From Paraburkholderia unamae (GTDB lineage: Bacteria; Pseudomonadota; Gammaproteobacteria; Burkholderiales; Burkholderiaceae): 64,000 bases of DNA. Under the pieces are notes generated by a model, which did not search any database, had not been told where the DNA came from, and saw only the letters and a program-made list of their open reading frames with translations. A program made the translations under genes and the position numbers. The first letter of the stretch is position 1. Each line of letters begins with the position of its first letter. The stretch spans positions 62,001 to 126,000 of the forward strand of contig NZ_QLSU01000002.1 in NCBI RefSeq assembly GCF_003268775.1, read 5' to 3'. Of the stretch, positions 7,592 through 15,901 are shown one piece after another.

Positions 7592-9220
7592 TCAGACAGT
7601 GACGCGTTGGATATCGGCAGCGCGCCCGAGACGCGCATGCGCGACGAAGTCGGCGGCGCGCTCGCCGATCATCACGCTCGGCGCATTCGTGTTGCCGCCG
7701 ATGAGCGTGGGCATCACGGAGGCGTCCGCGATGCGCAATCCCTCCACGCCGCGCACGCGCAATTGCGCGTCGACGACCGAGCGCGCGTCGCCGCCCATGC
7801 GGCAGGTCGCGACGGGGTGGTAGATCGTGTCGGCGTGCAGGGCGATCGTCTCGCGCAGTTGCGCGTCGCTCTGCCCCGCATGCGTGTAGAGCTCGCGCCC
7901 GCCCATTTTCGCGAGCGCGGGCGCGTCGAGGATGCGCCGCGCCATGCGCGCGCCTTCGACGAGCAGATCGAGGTCGCGCGCATCGGAGAGAAAACGCGGG
8001 TCGATCACGGGCGCCACGCGCGCATCGGCGCTCACGAGCGTGACCGTGCCGCGGCTCGCCGGGCGCAGCACGCACACGTGCAGCGAATAGCCGTGTCCCC
8101 AGTGCAGCCGCCTGCTGTGATCGTCGACGATGGCCGTGCAGAAGTGCAGTTGCAGGTCGGGCCGTGCCAGCTCCGCGCGGCTCTTCAGGAAGCCGCCCGC
8201 CTCCGCGACGTTGGTCGTGAGCATGCCGCGCCGCCCGTGCAGATACTTCGCGAGACCCGCTGTCATGCGCGCGGCGCCGCGCAGCGAGTAGCCCACGGTC
8301 TCGCTCGAATGCACGCGCTTGTTGAAGGTGAAGTCGATGTGATCCAGCAGATTGCGGCCCACTTCGGGCGCGTCGTGGCGCACCGGTATGCCTAGCGCGC
8401 GGAGTTCGTCGGCGGGACCGATGCCCGAGCACATCAGCAGTTGCGGCGAGTTGAATGCGCCCGCCGCGAGTATCACTTCGGCGCGCGCACGCAGCGTTTC
8501 GACCGCCCCGCCGCGCGCAAGCTCGACACCGCTCGCGCGCGCGCCGTCGAAGCTCACGCGCAGGACCGTCGCGCCCGCGATCAAATGCAGATTCGTCCGC
8601 TCGCGGCCATACAAATACGCGCGCGCCACCGTGCAGCGCTCGCCGCCGCGCTGCGTCACCTGATAGAAGCCGACGCCCTCCTGCTGCTCGCCGTTGAAGT
8701 CGTCGTTCAGGCGAAATCCCGCCTCGCGCGCAGCCTCGACGAAGCGCGCCGCCACCGGATTGCGCTCGCGCAGATCGGCCACGGCGAGCGGGCCGCCCAC
8801 GCCGTGCCAGGCGCTCGCGCCGCGCGCATTGTCCTCGGCGCGCAGGAAGTACGGCAGCACGTCGCGCCACGCCCAGCCGGCGCAGCCCAGTTGCGCCCAT
8901 TCGTCGTAGTCGAGCGGATGGCCGCGCGTGTAGATCATCGCGTTGATGGCGCTGGAGCCGCCGAAGCCGCGGCCGCGCGGCTGATAGCCGCGCCGGCCGG
9001 CGAGTCCCGCTTGCGGCACGGTTTCGTACGCGTAATTGTTTTTCGTGCGGAACGGCACGAGCGCGGCGACGCCCAGCGGCATGTTGACGAACGGATTGCG
9101 CGCCGTGTGCGGACCGGCTTCGATGAGCGCGATGCTCGCACCGGGACAGCGCTCGGCCAGACGGCCCGCCAGCGCCGCGCCACCCGAGCCGCCGCCTACG
9201 ATGATGTAGTCGTATTGCAT
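7592..9220 (-). CDS. GMC-family FAD-dependent oxidoreductase (choline/alcohol dehydrogenase type)
   Basis: A 542-residue flavoenzyme. The FAD Rossmann motif YIIVGGGSGGAALAGRLAE opens the protein; the first GMC signature is GRGFGGSSAINAMIYTRGH (residues about 85-105) and the second is GAFNSPQLLMCSGIGP. The catalytic His lies in HPVATCRMG and the second conserved residue in GGNTNAP near the C-terminus. Such enzymes oxidise primary alcohols to aldehydes. It is divergent from an acyl-CoA dehydrogenase and an aldehyde dehydrogenase, which suggests an alcohol to aldehyde to acid route, but the substrate is not shown. No glycine-betaine genes are near, so BetA is unlikely. Confidence 0.9.
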   Translation of the reverse strand: MQYDYIIVGGGSGGAALAGRLAERCPGASIALIEAGPHTARNPFVNMPLGVAALVPFRTKNNYAYETVPQAGLAGRRGYQPRGRGFGGSSAINAMIYTRGHPLDYDEWAQLGCAGWAWRDVLPYFLRAEDNARGASAWHGVGGPLAVADLRERNPVAARFVEAAREAGFRLNDDFNGEQQEGVGFYQVTQRGGERCTVARAYLYGRERTNLHLIAGATVLRVSFDGARASGVELARGGAVETLRARAEVILAAGAFNSPQLLMCSGIGPADELRALGIPVRHDAPEVGRNLLDHIDFTFNKRVHSSETVGYSLRGAARMTAGLAKYLHGRRGMLTTNVAEAGGFLKSRAELARPDLQLHFCTAIVDDHSRRLHWGHGYSLHVCVLRPASRGTVTLVSADARVAPVIDPRFLSDARDLDLLVEGARMARRILDAPALAKMGGRELYTHAGQSDAQLRETIALHADTIYHPVATCRMGGDARSVVDAQLRVRGVEGLRIADASVMPTLIGGNTNAPSVMIGERAADFVAHARLGRAADIQRVTV

Positions 9221-9279
9221 CGTCTCCCTCTGTCCGGCGCGCTATTTGCACGCTCGTTCGTTTCCGGCTTTAATGGCGC

Positions 9280-9309
9280 ATTGTAGGAAGCGTCCGATGC
9301 CGGGGTCAG
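9280..9309 (-). promoter_or_regulatory. Candidate promoter for the GMC oxidoreductase gene
   Basis: The minus strand holds CTGACC (9304-9309) and TACAAT (9280-9285) separated by 18 bp, a moderate match to the housekeeping -35/-10 pattern, about 60 bp before the start codon. Confidence 0.35.
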
Positions 9310-9351
9310 CTTTTATGTCAGAGCATCCCCTCTAAACCGGGAAACGCGTAG

Positions 9352-9508
9352 CCGCCTATGATGAAAGGCGGTTCAGCCGAGCACGCTGAAAACCGCGAGG
9401 TTCCGGCAAGCGGCACGGGGACCCCGGAGATGCGCAGGGAGCGCTGGAGCGCCCACGCATCGCTCAGGTGACGGACGCGACGCACACAGCGGCCGCTTTG
9501 CAGCGGCC
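9352..9508 (+). ncRNA. Candidate structured RNA leader before the AidB-like gene
   Basis: Four hairpins follow each other in the plus-strand leader: 9352-9371 (CCGCCT/AGGCGG), 9372-9390 (TTCAGC/GCTGAA), 9391-9402 (AACC, GCGA tetraloop, GGTT) and 9429-9461 (GATGCG/CGCATC with an inner stem). A fifth strong one, 9491-9508 (7-bp stem, TTGC loop), lies 80 bp before the start. The first three are directly abutting. I could not match any riboswitch class. This may be a regulatory leader, an sRNA, or chance in GC-rich DNA. Confidence 0.35.
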
Positions 9509-9587
9509 TGCTTGCCACGACAGCGAACACAATACGAATGGCAGCGCATCATGCACGCCGCCGCGCCTTTGCATGGGAGACACGCAG

Positions 9588-11315
9588 ATGAACCCGACGG
9601 AACTCACGCATCGCCCCGGCACGACCCACGAAGTCACGAATCAGGCGCCGCCGCTCGTCGACTACAACCTTTTCACCACCGACGCCGCGCTCGGTGAAGC
9701 GCTTGCGCGCGCGGGCGCCGACTGGCACCGCGAAGCGCTCGCGCGCCACGGCGAGGTGCTCGGCAAAGCCGAAACGCTCGCGCTCGCCGATCTCGCCAAC
9801 CGCCATGAGCCGGAACTGCACACGCACAGCCCGCGCGGCGAGCGCATCGACGCGATCGAATTCCACCCCGCCTGGCATCAGTTGCTGGCGCTGCTGCGCG
9901 AGCAAGGCCTGCACGCGCTGCCATACTCGGACCCGCGTCCGGGCGCGATGGCCGCGCGCTGCGCGGGCTATTTCCTGCACGCGCAACTGGAGTCGGGGTC
10001 GCTGTGCCCGCTCACCATGACGTTCGCGAGCATTGCCGTGCTACAGCGCGAGCCCGCCCTGTTCGAGGCGCTGCGCGAACCGCTCTACACGCGCGAGCAC
10101 GACGCGCGCGACCTGCCGCTCGCGCAAAAGCGCTCGATGATGATCGGTATGGGCATGACCGAGAAACAAGGCGGCTCGGACGTGCGCAGCAACCGCACGG
10201 AGGCGCGAGCCGCCGGAATCGAAACGGGGCGCGGCGCGGCGTATCGGCTCACCGGCCACAAGTGGTTTTTCTCCGCGCCGCAGTGCGACGCGCATCTGGT
10301 GCTCGCGCGCACCACGGAGCACGACGGTCTCTCGTGCTTCTTCGTACCGCGTTACCGGCCCGACGGCACGAAAAACGCCGTCAACGTGCAGCGTCTGAAA
10401 AACAAGCTCGGCAACCGCTCGAACGCGAGCAGCGAAGTCGAGTTCTTCGATGCCTATGGCGTGATGATCGGCGACGAAGGCCGCGGCGTGCCCACCATCA
10501 TCGAGATGGCGAACTACACGCGGCTCGACTGCGTGATCGGCAGCGCGGCGCTCATGCGCGCCGCGCTCGTGCAGGCGATCCACCACGCGCGCCACCGCAG
10601 CGCCTTCGGCCGCGTGCTCGCGCAACAGCCGCTCATGCAGAACGTGCTGGCCGATCTCGCGCTCGAATCGGAAGCGGCGACGGCGCTCTTCATGCGTCTT
10701 GCGCGCGCGTTCGAGAACAACGCCGAGGCCACAGCGGGCGATGCGAGCACAAACGGCGACCTGGCGTCGCTCGAAGCGCGCGCCTGGCGGCGCATCGTCA
10801 CGCCCGCGGCGAAGTTCTGGGTCTGCAAGCGCGCGCTCGCGTTCACGGGCGAGGCCATGGAAGTCTGGGGCGGCAACGGCTACGTCGAAGAAGGGCCGAT
10901 GGCGCGCTTTTACCGCGAGGCGCCCGTCAACTCGATCTGGGAAGGCTCGGGCAACGTGATGTGCCTCGACGTGCTGCGCGCGCTGGAGCGCGAAGCCGAC
11001 GCCGCGCAGGCGCTCTTTCTCGCGTGGCGGCGCGACGCGCAAACGCACCCCGTGCTCAACGCCGCGCTCGACCGGCTCTCGGTGCTGCTCAACGGCGCGC
11101 CCGGCACGCGCGAGGCGAGCGCGCGGCGCATCGCGCAGCAGATCGTGCTGATCGCGCAGGCCATGCTGCTGCGCGAAGGGCCGCAGGTCATGGCCGATGC
11201 GTTCATCGCCACGCGTCTCGACGAACACGACGCCGACTGCGACCGCGTGTTCGGCACGCTGCCCGCGCGCTTCGATCACGCGGAAATCATCGAGCGGGCG
11301 TTCGCCTCGCACTAA
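9588..11315 (+). CDS. Acyl-CoA dehydrogenase family protein, AidB-like
   Basis: A 575-residue flavoprotein. Typical AidB-branch features are MGMTEKQGGSDVRSN, GHKWFFSAPQCDAHLVLAR, RLKNKLGNRSN (adducin-like loop) and EVWGGNGYVEEGPMARFYREAP near residue 430, where acyl-CoA dehydrogenases have the FAD-contacting GGxG. The start at 9588 follows GGGAGA; in-frame ATGs at 9468 and 9573 are less well placed. E. coli AidB is linked to the alkylation response, but many relatives act in fatty or branched acyl-CoA metabolism. With an aldehyde dehydrogenase 21 bp downstream, a catabolic role is plausible. Confidence 0.88.
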   Translation: MNPTELTHRPGTTHEVTNQAPPLVDYNLFTTDAALGEALARAGADWHREALARHGEVLGKAETLALADLANRHEPELHTHSPRGERIDAIEFHPAWHQLLALLREQGLHALPYSDPRPGAMAARCAGYFLHAQLESGSLCPLTMTFASIAVLQREPALFEALREPLYTREHDARDLPLAQKRSMMIGMGMTEKQGGSDVRSNRTEARAAGIETGRGAAYRLTGHKWFFSAPQCDAHLVLARTTEHDGLSCFFVPRYRPDGTKNAVNVQRLKNKLGNRSNASSEVEFFDAYGVMIGDEGRGVPTIIEMANYTRLDCVIGSAALMRAALVQAIHHARHRSAFGRVLAQQPLMQNVLADLALESEAATALFMRLARAFENNAEATAGDASTNGDLASLEARAWRRIVTPAAKFWVCKRALAFTGEAMEVWGGNGYVEEGPMARFYREAPVNSIWEGSGNVMCLDVLRALEREADAAQALFLAWRRDAQTHPVLNAALDRLSVLLNGAPGTREASARRIAQQIVLIAQAMLLREGPQVMADAFIATRLDEHDADCDRVFGTLPARFDHAEIIERAFASH

Positions 11316-11336
11316 GGAGCCCCGAGAGGACCGACC

Positions 11337-12809
11337 ATGAAGCAGGATTTGCCTGAACACCTCGCGTCTCACGCAGCCGAAGCACACAGCATGGACAGCA
11401 CACACGAAGGCGACGCGCGCGCCCCGCTCGCCGCCCTCCTCGCCGCGCAGCGCGACGCCTTCCTGCGCGAGCCGTTCCCCGCATGGGACGTGCGTGCGCG
11501 CAACCTGAAGGCGCTGCGCGACGTGCTGTTCGCGCACCGCGACGCGCTCGCCGAAGCGATGAACGCCGACTTCGGCCAGCGCTCGAAGGCGGAGGTCGCG
11601 CTCGCGGAGTTCGTCGTCCTCAAGCAGGAAATCGATGCGGCGCTCAGGCACGGCGCGCGCTGGATGAAGCCGCAGCGGCGCGCCGTGGGCAAGTGGCTGC
11701 TGCCGGGCCGCGCGAAGGTGGTGCCGCAGCCGCTCGGCGTGGCGGGCATCGTCGTGCCGTGGAACTATCCGCTGCTGCTCGCCGCGAGCCCGCTCGTGTG
11801 CGCGCTCGCGGCGGGCAACCGCGCGATGATCAAGATGTCGGAGCTGACGCCGCGCACCTCGGCACTCTTCGCGGAACTGATCGGCAAGACCTTCGCGCGC
11901 GACCACGTGGCGGTCGTGAACGGCGATGCGTCGGTTGGCGCCGCCTTCAGCGCGCTGCCGTTCGACCACCTGCTTTTCACGGGGTCGACGCGCGTGGGGC
12001 ACGAGGTCATGCGCGCGGCTGCCGCGAACCTCACGCCGGTCACGCTCGAACTGGGCGGCAAGTCGCCCGTCATCATCGGCGAGCATGCGCGGCTCGATGA
12101 CGCGGTCGACAGCCTGCTGCTCGGCAAGACGCTCAACGCCGGCCAAACCTGCATCGCGCCCGATTACGTGCTGCTGCCGCGCGGCCAGGAAGACGCCTTC
12201 ATCGCGCGCGCGCGCACGCGTTTTGCGCAGCTTTATCCCGACTTCGCCAACAACCGCGACTACACCTCGATCATCTCGGCGCGCCACTTCGAGCGCCTGC
12301 AACGCCTCGCCGACGAAGCCGGAGCGAGCGGCGCGCAACTCCACGCGCTCGGCACGCACGACGCGGCCACGCGGCGCTTCGCACCCGTCATCGTGACGAA
12401 CGCGCCTGCGCAAACTGCGCTCATGGAGGAGGAAATCTTCGGGCCGATGCTGCCGCTCGTGCCCTACGACACGCTCGACGAAGCGCTGCGCTACGTGAAC
12501 GCGCGAGCGCGCCCGCTCGCGCTCTACCTCTACGCGGACGACGCCCGCACGGTTGAGCGCGTGACGCGCGAAACGGTGGCGGGCGGCATGGCGGTGAACG
12601 AAACGCTCATGCACATCGCGGCCGAGGGGCTGCCGTTCGGCGGTGTCGGCGCGAGCGGCATGGGCGCGTATCACGGCTACGAGGGCTTCGTCACGTTCTC
12701 GAAGATGAAGCCCGTGTTCACCCAGGCGCGGCTGAACGCGCGCGGGCTCATCGCGCCGCCTTACGGTCGGTTGTTCGGCCTGCTGATCAAGTTGATGTTG
12801 AAGGCTTGA
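11337..12809 (+). CDS. Aldehyde dehydrogenase, coniferyl-aldehyde dehydrogenase type
   Basis: A 490-residue NAD(P)-dependent enzyme. It has GVAGIVVPWNYPLLL (cofactor domain), the Glu region TLELGGKSPVII, and the catalytic Cys in NAGQTCIAPDYVL. The set FGQRSKAEV, PFGGVGASGMGAYHGYEGFVTFS matches the coniferyl-aldehyde/fatty-aldehyde dehydrogenase branch. A ribosome site GAGAGG precedes the ATG. It follows the AidB-like gene by 21 bp, probably one operon. The 3' end overlaps the convergent FhlB gene by 23 bp. The substrate is an inference. Confidence 0.88.
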   Translation: MKQDLPEHLASHAAEAHSMDSTHEGDARAPLAALLAAQRDAFLREPFPAWDVRARNLKALRDVLFAHRDALAEAMNADFGQRSKAEVALAEFVVLKQEIDAALRHGARWMKPQRRAVGKWLLPGRAKVVPQPLGVAGIVVPWNYPLLLAASPLVCALAAGNRAMIKMSELTPRTSALFAELIGKTFARDHVAVVNGDASVGAAFSALPFDHLLFTGSTRVGHEVMRAAAANLTPVTLELGGKSPVIIGEHARLDDAVDSLLLGKTLNAGQTCIAPDYVLLPRGQEDAFIARARTRFAQLYPDFANNRDYTSIISARHFERLQRLADEAGASGAQLHALGTHDAATRRFAPVIVTNAPAQTALMEEEIFGPMLPLVPYDTLDEALRYVNARARPLALYLYADDARTVERVTRETVAGGMAVNETLMHIAAEGLPFGGVGASGMGAYHGYEGFVTFSKMKPVFTQARLNARGLIAPPYGRLFGLLIKLMLKA

Positions 12810-13212
12810 AGGGCAGCGCGGGGCGGCCGCCGTGCGCTCCGCCGATCGCGCGGATCTCGTGGATGCTGCGTCCTGCTGCGTTTGCGTTTGCGTTTGCGGC
12901 GGCCTTGGCGTCTTGCGCTTCGGCGGCGCTCTCGGGCTTCGCCTCGTCCTGCGCTTCGAGGCGATGCAGCCACGCGAGCAGTTCGGCCACTGCCTGATAA
13001 AGCTGTGGCGGAATCTTCGCGTCGAGGTCCACGCGCATCAGCAGCGAGACCATCTCCGGCGCTTCGTGCACGTAGAGGCCCGCTTCCTTCGCGCGCTGCA
13101 CGATCATCTCCGCGACGAGGCCGTAGCCCTTCGCGACCACGCGCGGCGCGCCGTCCGCCTCGGGCGCGTCGTAGGCGAGCGCTGCGGCGCTCTTGCGGTG
13201 CGTGCGGCTCAT
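12787..13212 (-). CDS. FhlB: stand-alone FlhB C-terminal-like export switch protein
   Basis: A 141-residue soluble protein. Residues 22-85 (APRVVAKGYGLVAEMIVQRA ... IPPQLYQAVAELLAWLHRLE) align by eye with the FlhB cytoplasmic tail after its cleavage site; compare FlhB APKVVAKGVNLVATRIRE at the flhB locus here. The NPTH autocleavage motif and the membrane domain are absent. The C-terminal tail is low complexity (repeated Ala-Asn). In other bacteria FhlB can replace the released FlhB fragment in the export switch. Its ATG overlaps the stop of the upstream FliK-like gene by one base (TGATG), implying coupled translation. Confidence 0.85.
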   Translation of the reverse strand: MSRTHRKSAAALAYDAPEADGAPRVVAKGYGLVAEMIVQRAKEAGLYVHEAPEMVSLLMRVDLDAKIPPQLYQAVAELLAWLHRLEAQDEAKPESAAEAQDAKAAANANANAAGRSIHEIRAIGGAHGGRPALPFKPSTST

Positions 13213-14888
13213 CACAGTTCCCAGTCCTGATCGTTCGCGCCCGCGGCGTCGCGTGTGCCTGATTTTTCCGGCGTGCCCGGCCCATTCGGCCCATTCGGCC
13301 CATTCGGCGCGTGCGATGCACCCGCCGCGGCGCTCGCCGGCTCCGTTTGCGCGGCGTAGGCGCTCGCGGCGCGTGCCGCCTCGGCGGCGTTCGTCGTGAC
13401 GCCACTGCCGATCTCGCGAATCGACAACCCCGCGAGCGTGAGGCCGAGCGCTTCGAGCCGCCCGCGCAGCGCCTCGCTCTCGGCGTTCAGACGCGCGGCG
13501 CCGCCCGTGCTCGCCTGCACGCGCACCGCGAGCGTCGCGCCGGTGAGCGTGAGTTCGGCGTCCACGGTGCCGAGCTTCGGCAGCGCGAGCGTGAGGCGCG
13601 TGCGCCACGGGATGTCGTCGCCGTCCGCGCCGCCGCCGTGGCGCGGGTCGCGCGCCTCGTAGTCGTCTTGCTGGATGCTCCAGTCCACCCGCACGCCGGG
13701 CCACGCCTCGCCGTTCCAGCGAAACTCGCCGGTCGCGAGCAGATCGAGCTGCTGGCGCACGAGCGGAATCACCGACGCATGTACCGACGCGCCCAAGGAT
13801 TGCGCGGTGGCGTCGTGCATGGCGGGCAGCAGCGTATCGGCGAGCAGGACGCCCGCGCGCGCCTGGGCCTGGCCCGGCAGCTGTGCCATCAGCGCTTCGG
13901 CGTGCGCCTCGGGCAGCGCGGAGAACGCGCGCGCGAGGCCCGCGTCGGCAGGGTTCGGCATATTTGGCGCGTTCGGCATATTCGGCGTGTTCGCGGCATT
14001 GCCCGCTTCGCCGCGCGCACTGCCGTGGGCGTCGCTCGCCGTGCCGGAGAGCAATTCGGTCCACTGCACGTCGTCGATATCGTCCGAGGCGTGGGCCCAG
14101 TCGAGCGAGAGTTGCGCGTTGGCGGTAAAGAGCCGGTTCTGCGGTTCGTCGGCGAGGTCGGCGGGCGTGCGCTGGCCGCGCAGCCACTGCGCGAGATGCG
14201 CCTCGTAGAACAGTCCGCTCGTACTCACGGTCCGCGCGAGCGAAGCCGCGAGCGCGGCCACCGGGCCCGTCTGCGCGGCAGCGGCGGTCTGGGCGGCGTG
14301 GGCGGTCTGCGCTGTCTGTGGTGTCTGGGTTGTCTGTGCGCTCTGGCCGGTTTGCGGGGCCGAAGGCGCTTGCGCGGCCGGCCCTGACTGGGCGGGCGTG
14401 CCTTGTGCGGGTGCCCCCGCCTGCGTGCTGGCGCTGCCGGCCGCATCGGCAAGGTCGGCCGCTGCCTCGCCCTGCACCGCGATCGCCACATCCGCGAGCA
14501 GCGCGGCGGCGGCGGCTTCGGCTTGCGAGCCCGCGGTGCCGCCCGGCGGCAAGGGCAGCGGCAACGACGCCGCGCCGCCTGGCGCGCCCGTCTGCGCGTC
14601 GGCTTCGGGACTGGCCCAGAGCGGCGCGCGGCCGACCACGGCAGGCGTCGCTTCGCCGCCTGAGCGGATGATGGCGTCGAGCGCGAGCGCAACCGCCGAG
14701 AGCACGGTCTGCGCCGAGTCCTGCGAGGCGCTCGTGCCCGCCTGGGTGTCGGCGAGCGCGGCGGTGCCTGTCGCGAGCGCGGAGACGCCCGTTTGCGCCG
14801 CTCCGGCGCTGCCTTGCGAGCCAACCGGCGTCAGCGCCGCGATGCGGCTCGCGAGGAGCGCGGCGGCTCCCGTGTCGATTCCGTTCAT
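13212..14888 (-). CDS. Second FliK-like hook-length control protein
   Basis: A 558-residue protein. The N-terminal 330 residues are Ala/Gln/Thr-rich and disordered, with Q-T and N-x-P repeats. The last 170 residues hold a FliK C-domain pattern: LPKLGTVDAELTLTGATLAVRVQASTGGAARLNAESEALRGRLEALGLTLAGLSI. This domain in FliK binds FlhB-C and flips substrate specificity. It is distinct from the canonical fliK at 22189-23913 and is translationally coupled to FhlB, so the pair may act together. It follows fliS and fliT on the same strand. Confidence 0.82.
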   Translation of the reverse strand: MNGIDTGAAALLASRIAALTPVGSQGSAGAAQTGVSALATGTAALADTQAGTSASQDSAQTVLSAVALALDAIIRSGGEATPAVVGRAPLWASPEADAQTGAPGGAASLPLPLPPGGTAGSQAEAAAAALLADVAIAVQGEAAADLADAAGSASTQAGAPAQGTPAQSGPAAQAPSAPQTGQSAQTTQTPQTAQTAHAAQTAAAAQTGPVAALAASLARTVSTSGLFYEAHLAQWLRGQRTPADLADEPQNRLFTANAQLSLDWAHASDDIDDVQWTELLSGTASDAHGSARGEAGNAANTPNMPNAPNMPNPADAGLARAFSALPEAHAEALMAQLPGQAQARAGVLLADTLLPAMHDATAQSLGASVHASVIPLVRQQLDLLATGEFRWNGEAWPGVRVDWSIQQDDYEARDPRHGGGADGDDIPWRTRLTLALPKLGTVDAELTLTGATLAVRVQASTGGAARLNAESEALRGRLEALGLTLAGLSIREIGSGVTTNAAEAARAASAYAAQTEPASAAAGASHAPNGPNGPNGPGTPEKSGTRDAAGANDQDWEL

Positions 14889-14944
14889 GGTTTTCCGGAT
14901 CTGCGCGCGAGCGCCGCGCTCACAGCTTCACGGCACTCACCGCG

Positions 14945-15277
14945 CTAGCGCGCCCCGTAGATTTCCTGCAAGACCCGCGCGGGTTGCGCGGTGCCGTAGA
15001 AAAGCGCCGAGAGTCGCGCCATGCAGGGACTCGCGAGGTCGCGAATGGCGGCGTCGTCGGAGAGTATCTGTCGAATCAGCTCGTACTTGCGCGAGCGTTC
15101 GGCGACCGTGAGCCGTACGATCCCTTCGGCGTCCTTCAGGGCATCGACGAGATGTCGATACTCCTCCTGCAAGCCGATCAGATCGTTCCAGTGTGCGTCG
15201 CGCGCGGCGCAGAGCATCTGCCCCGAGACGGCCGCGATCGCTTCGTAGCGCGCGAAGTAGTCTGCTTTTGAACTCAT
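14945..15277 (-). CDS. fliT: Flagellar export chaperone FliT (FliD chaperone)
   Basis: A 110-residue, mainly helical cytosolic protein: YEAIAAVSGQMLCAARDAHWNDLIGLQEEYRHLVDAL matches the FliT N-terminal helices with the conserved WxxL core, and the C-terminal helix is RLSALFYG. FliT holds the filament cap protein FliD before export and in enterics also inhibits FlhDC. The start overlaps the fliS stop by ATGA, a normal fliS-fliT arrangement. No fliD or fliC gene lies in this window. Confidence 0.85.
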   Translation of the reverse strand: MSSKADYFARYEAIAAVSGQMLCAARDAHWNDLIGLQEEYRHLVDALKDAEGIVRLTVAERSRKYELIRQILSDDAAIRDLASPCMARLSALFYGTAQPARVLQEIYGAR

Positions 15278-15720
15278 CTCGTCAATGAGCCGGGCGGTGG
15301 CGCGGACGACTGTTCGCCCATCCTCGCCACTTCCGGCCCGATCCCCACCCAGGCTTCCTCGAGCGTAGCCAGCAGACCGTCGACTTCGATCAGCATGGTC
15401 TCGCTCTGATTGATATTGGCTTCCAGCAGGCGCCGTGTCATGTAGCTGTACAGCGCGTTGAGGCGTTGGGCGATCTGCCCGCCCGCCTCCAGGTTCAGCG
15501 CGAGCTGGAGCCCGCTCTCGACAATCCGGATCGCCTTCGCGACCGCCTCGCAGCGCGGGCCGACATTGCCCGCCTGCAAATGCATACGCGCCAGCGCAAT
15601 GGCTTGCCGCGCTCCCTGGTACAGGAGCGTGATCTGCTTGTGCGGGCTCGCACCCATGACCCCCGTTTCGACGCCTACGCGTGAATAGGCGTTGGCTCCA
15701 GAGTGGGCAGGGGAAAACAT
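15274..15720 (-). CDS. fliS: Flagellar export chaperone FliS (flagellin chaperone)
   Basis: A 148-residue helical chaperone that prevents flagellin from polymerising in the cytosol. The start MFSPAHSGANAYSRVGVETGV and ASPHKQITLLYQGARQAI are characteristic FliS motifs, followed by LNLEAGGQIAQRLNALYSYMTRRLLEAN. It has an extended Pro/Ser tail of about 15 residues. It heads the fliS-fliT-fliK2-fhlB group and has a sigma-28-like promoter about 80 bp upstream, consistent with late, FliA-dependent expression. Confidence 0.93.
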   Translation of the reverse strand: MFSPAHSGANAYSRVGVETGVMGASPHKQITLLYQGARQAIALARMHLQAGNVGPRCEAVAKAIRIVESGLQLALNLEAGGQIAQRLNALYSYMTRRLLEANINQSETMLIEVDGLLATLEEAWVGIGPEVARMGEQSSAPPPGSLTR

Positions 15721-15805
15721 CGGCGCTTCTCCTCGATACGTTTGGCTGTGGGTGCACCCGCCCGGTGCGCCGCGAAGCTCGCGACACCGTGCGGTTCTAG
15801 CCGGG

Positions 15806-15834
15806 TTATCGGAACGTAGAGGGGGAAGCTTTAG
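15806..15834 (-). promoter_or_regulatory. Sigma-28 (FliA) promoter of fliS
   Basis: The minus strand reads CTAAAGCTT (15826-15834), then 13 bases, then CCGATAA (15806-15812). This matches the FliA consensus TAAAGTTT-N11-GCCGATAA except for spacing one base longer and one lost G. Confidence 0.65.
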
Positions 15835-15854
15835 CGCGCCGCGCGGACGAAGGC

Positions 15855-15900
15855 TTCAGCCACCGCTTCCGTCACCGCTTCTCTCACCGATTCGGTCAGC
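15855..15900. repeat. Imperfect 12-bp tandem repeats between fliE and fliS
   Basis: Three to four degenerate 12-bp units (CACCGCTTCCGT, CACCGCTTCTCT, CACCGATTCGGT) fill the space between the fliE stop and the fliS promoter. No function is evident. Confidence 0.55.
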
Positions 15901-15901
15901 C

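Noticed and set aside
9391..9430. Possible guanidine-I (ykkC) riboswitch because of GGTTCCGG and CACGGGG
   Set aside because: The GACTGGTCCGAGAG block and the terminal GCCCGGGAGA are absent.
9421..9480. Possible glycine riboswitch (GGAGA ... GCTCAGGTGACGGAC)
   Set aside because: Only the ends resemble the aptamer. The conserved CACCGAAGGGGCAA core is missing and P1 does not form.
10041..12674. An 877-residue minus-strand open frame opposite the acyl-CoA and aldehyde dehydrogenases
   Set aside because: Composition is that of a reverse-frame shadow; both genes beneath it have intact catalytic motifs.
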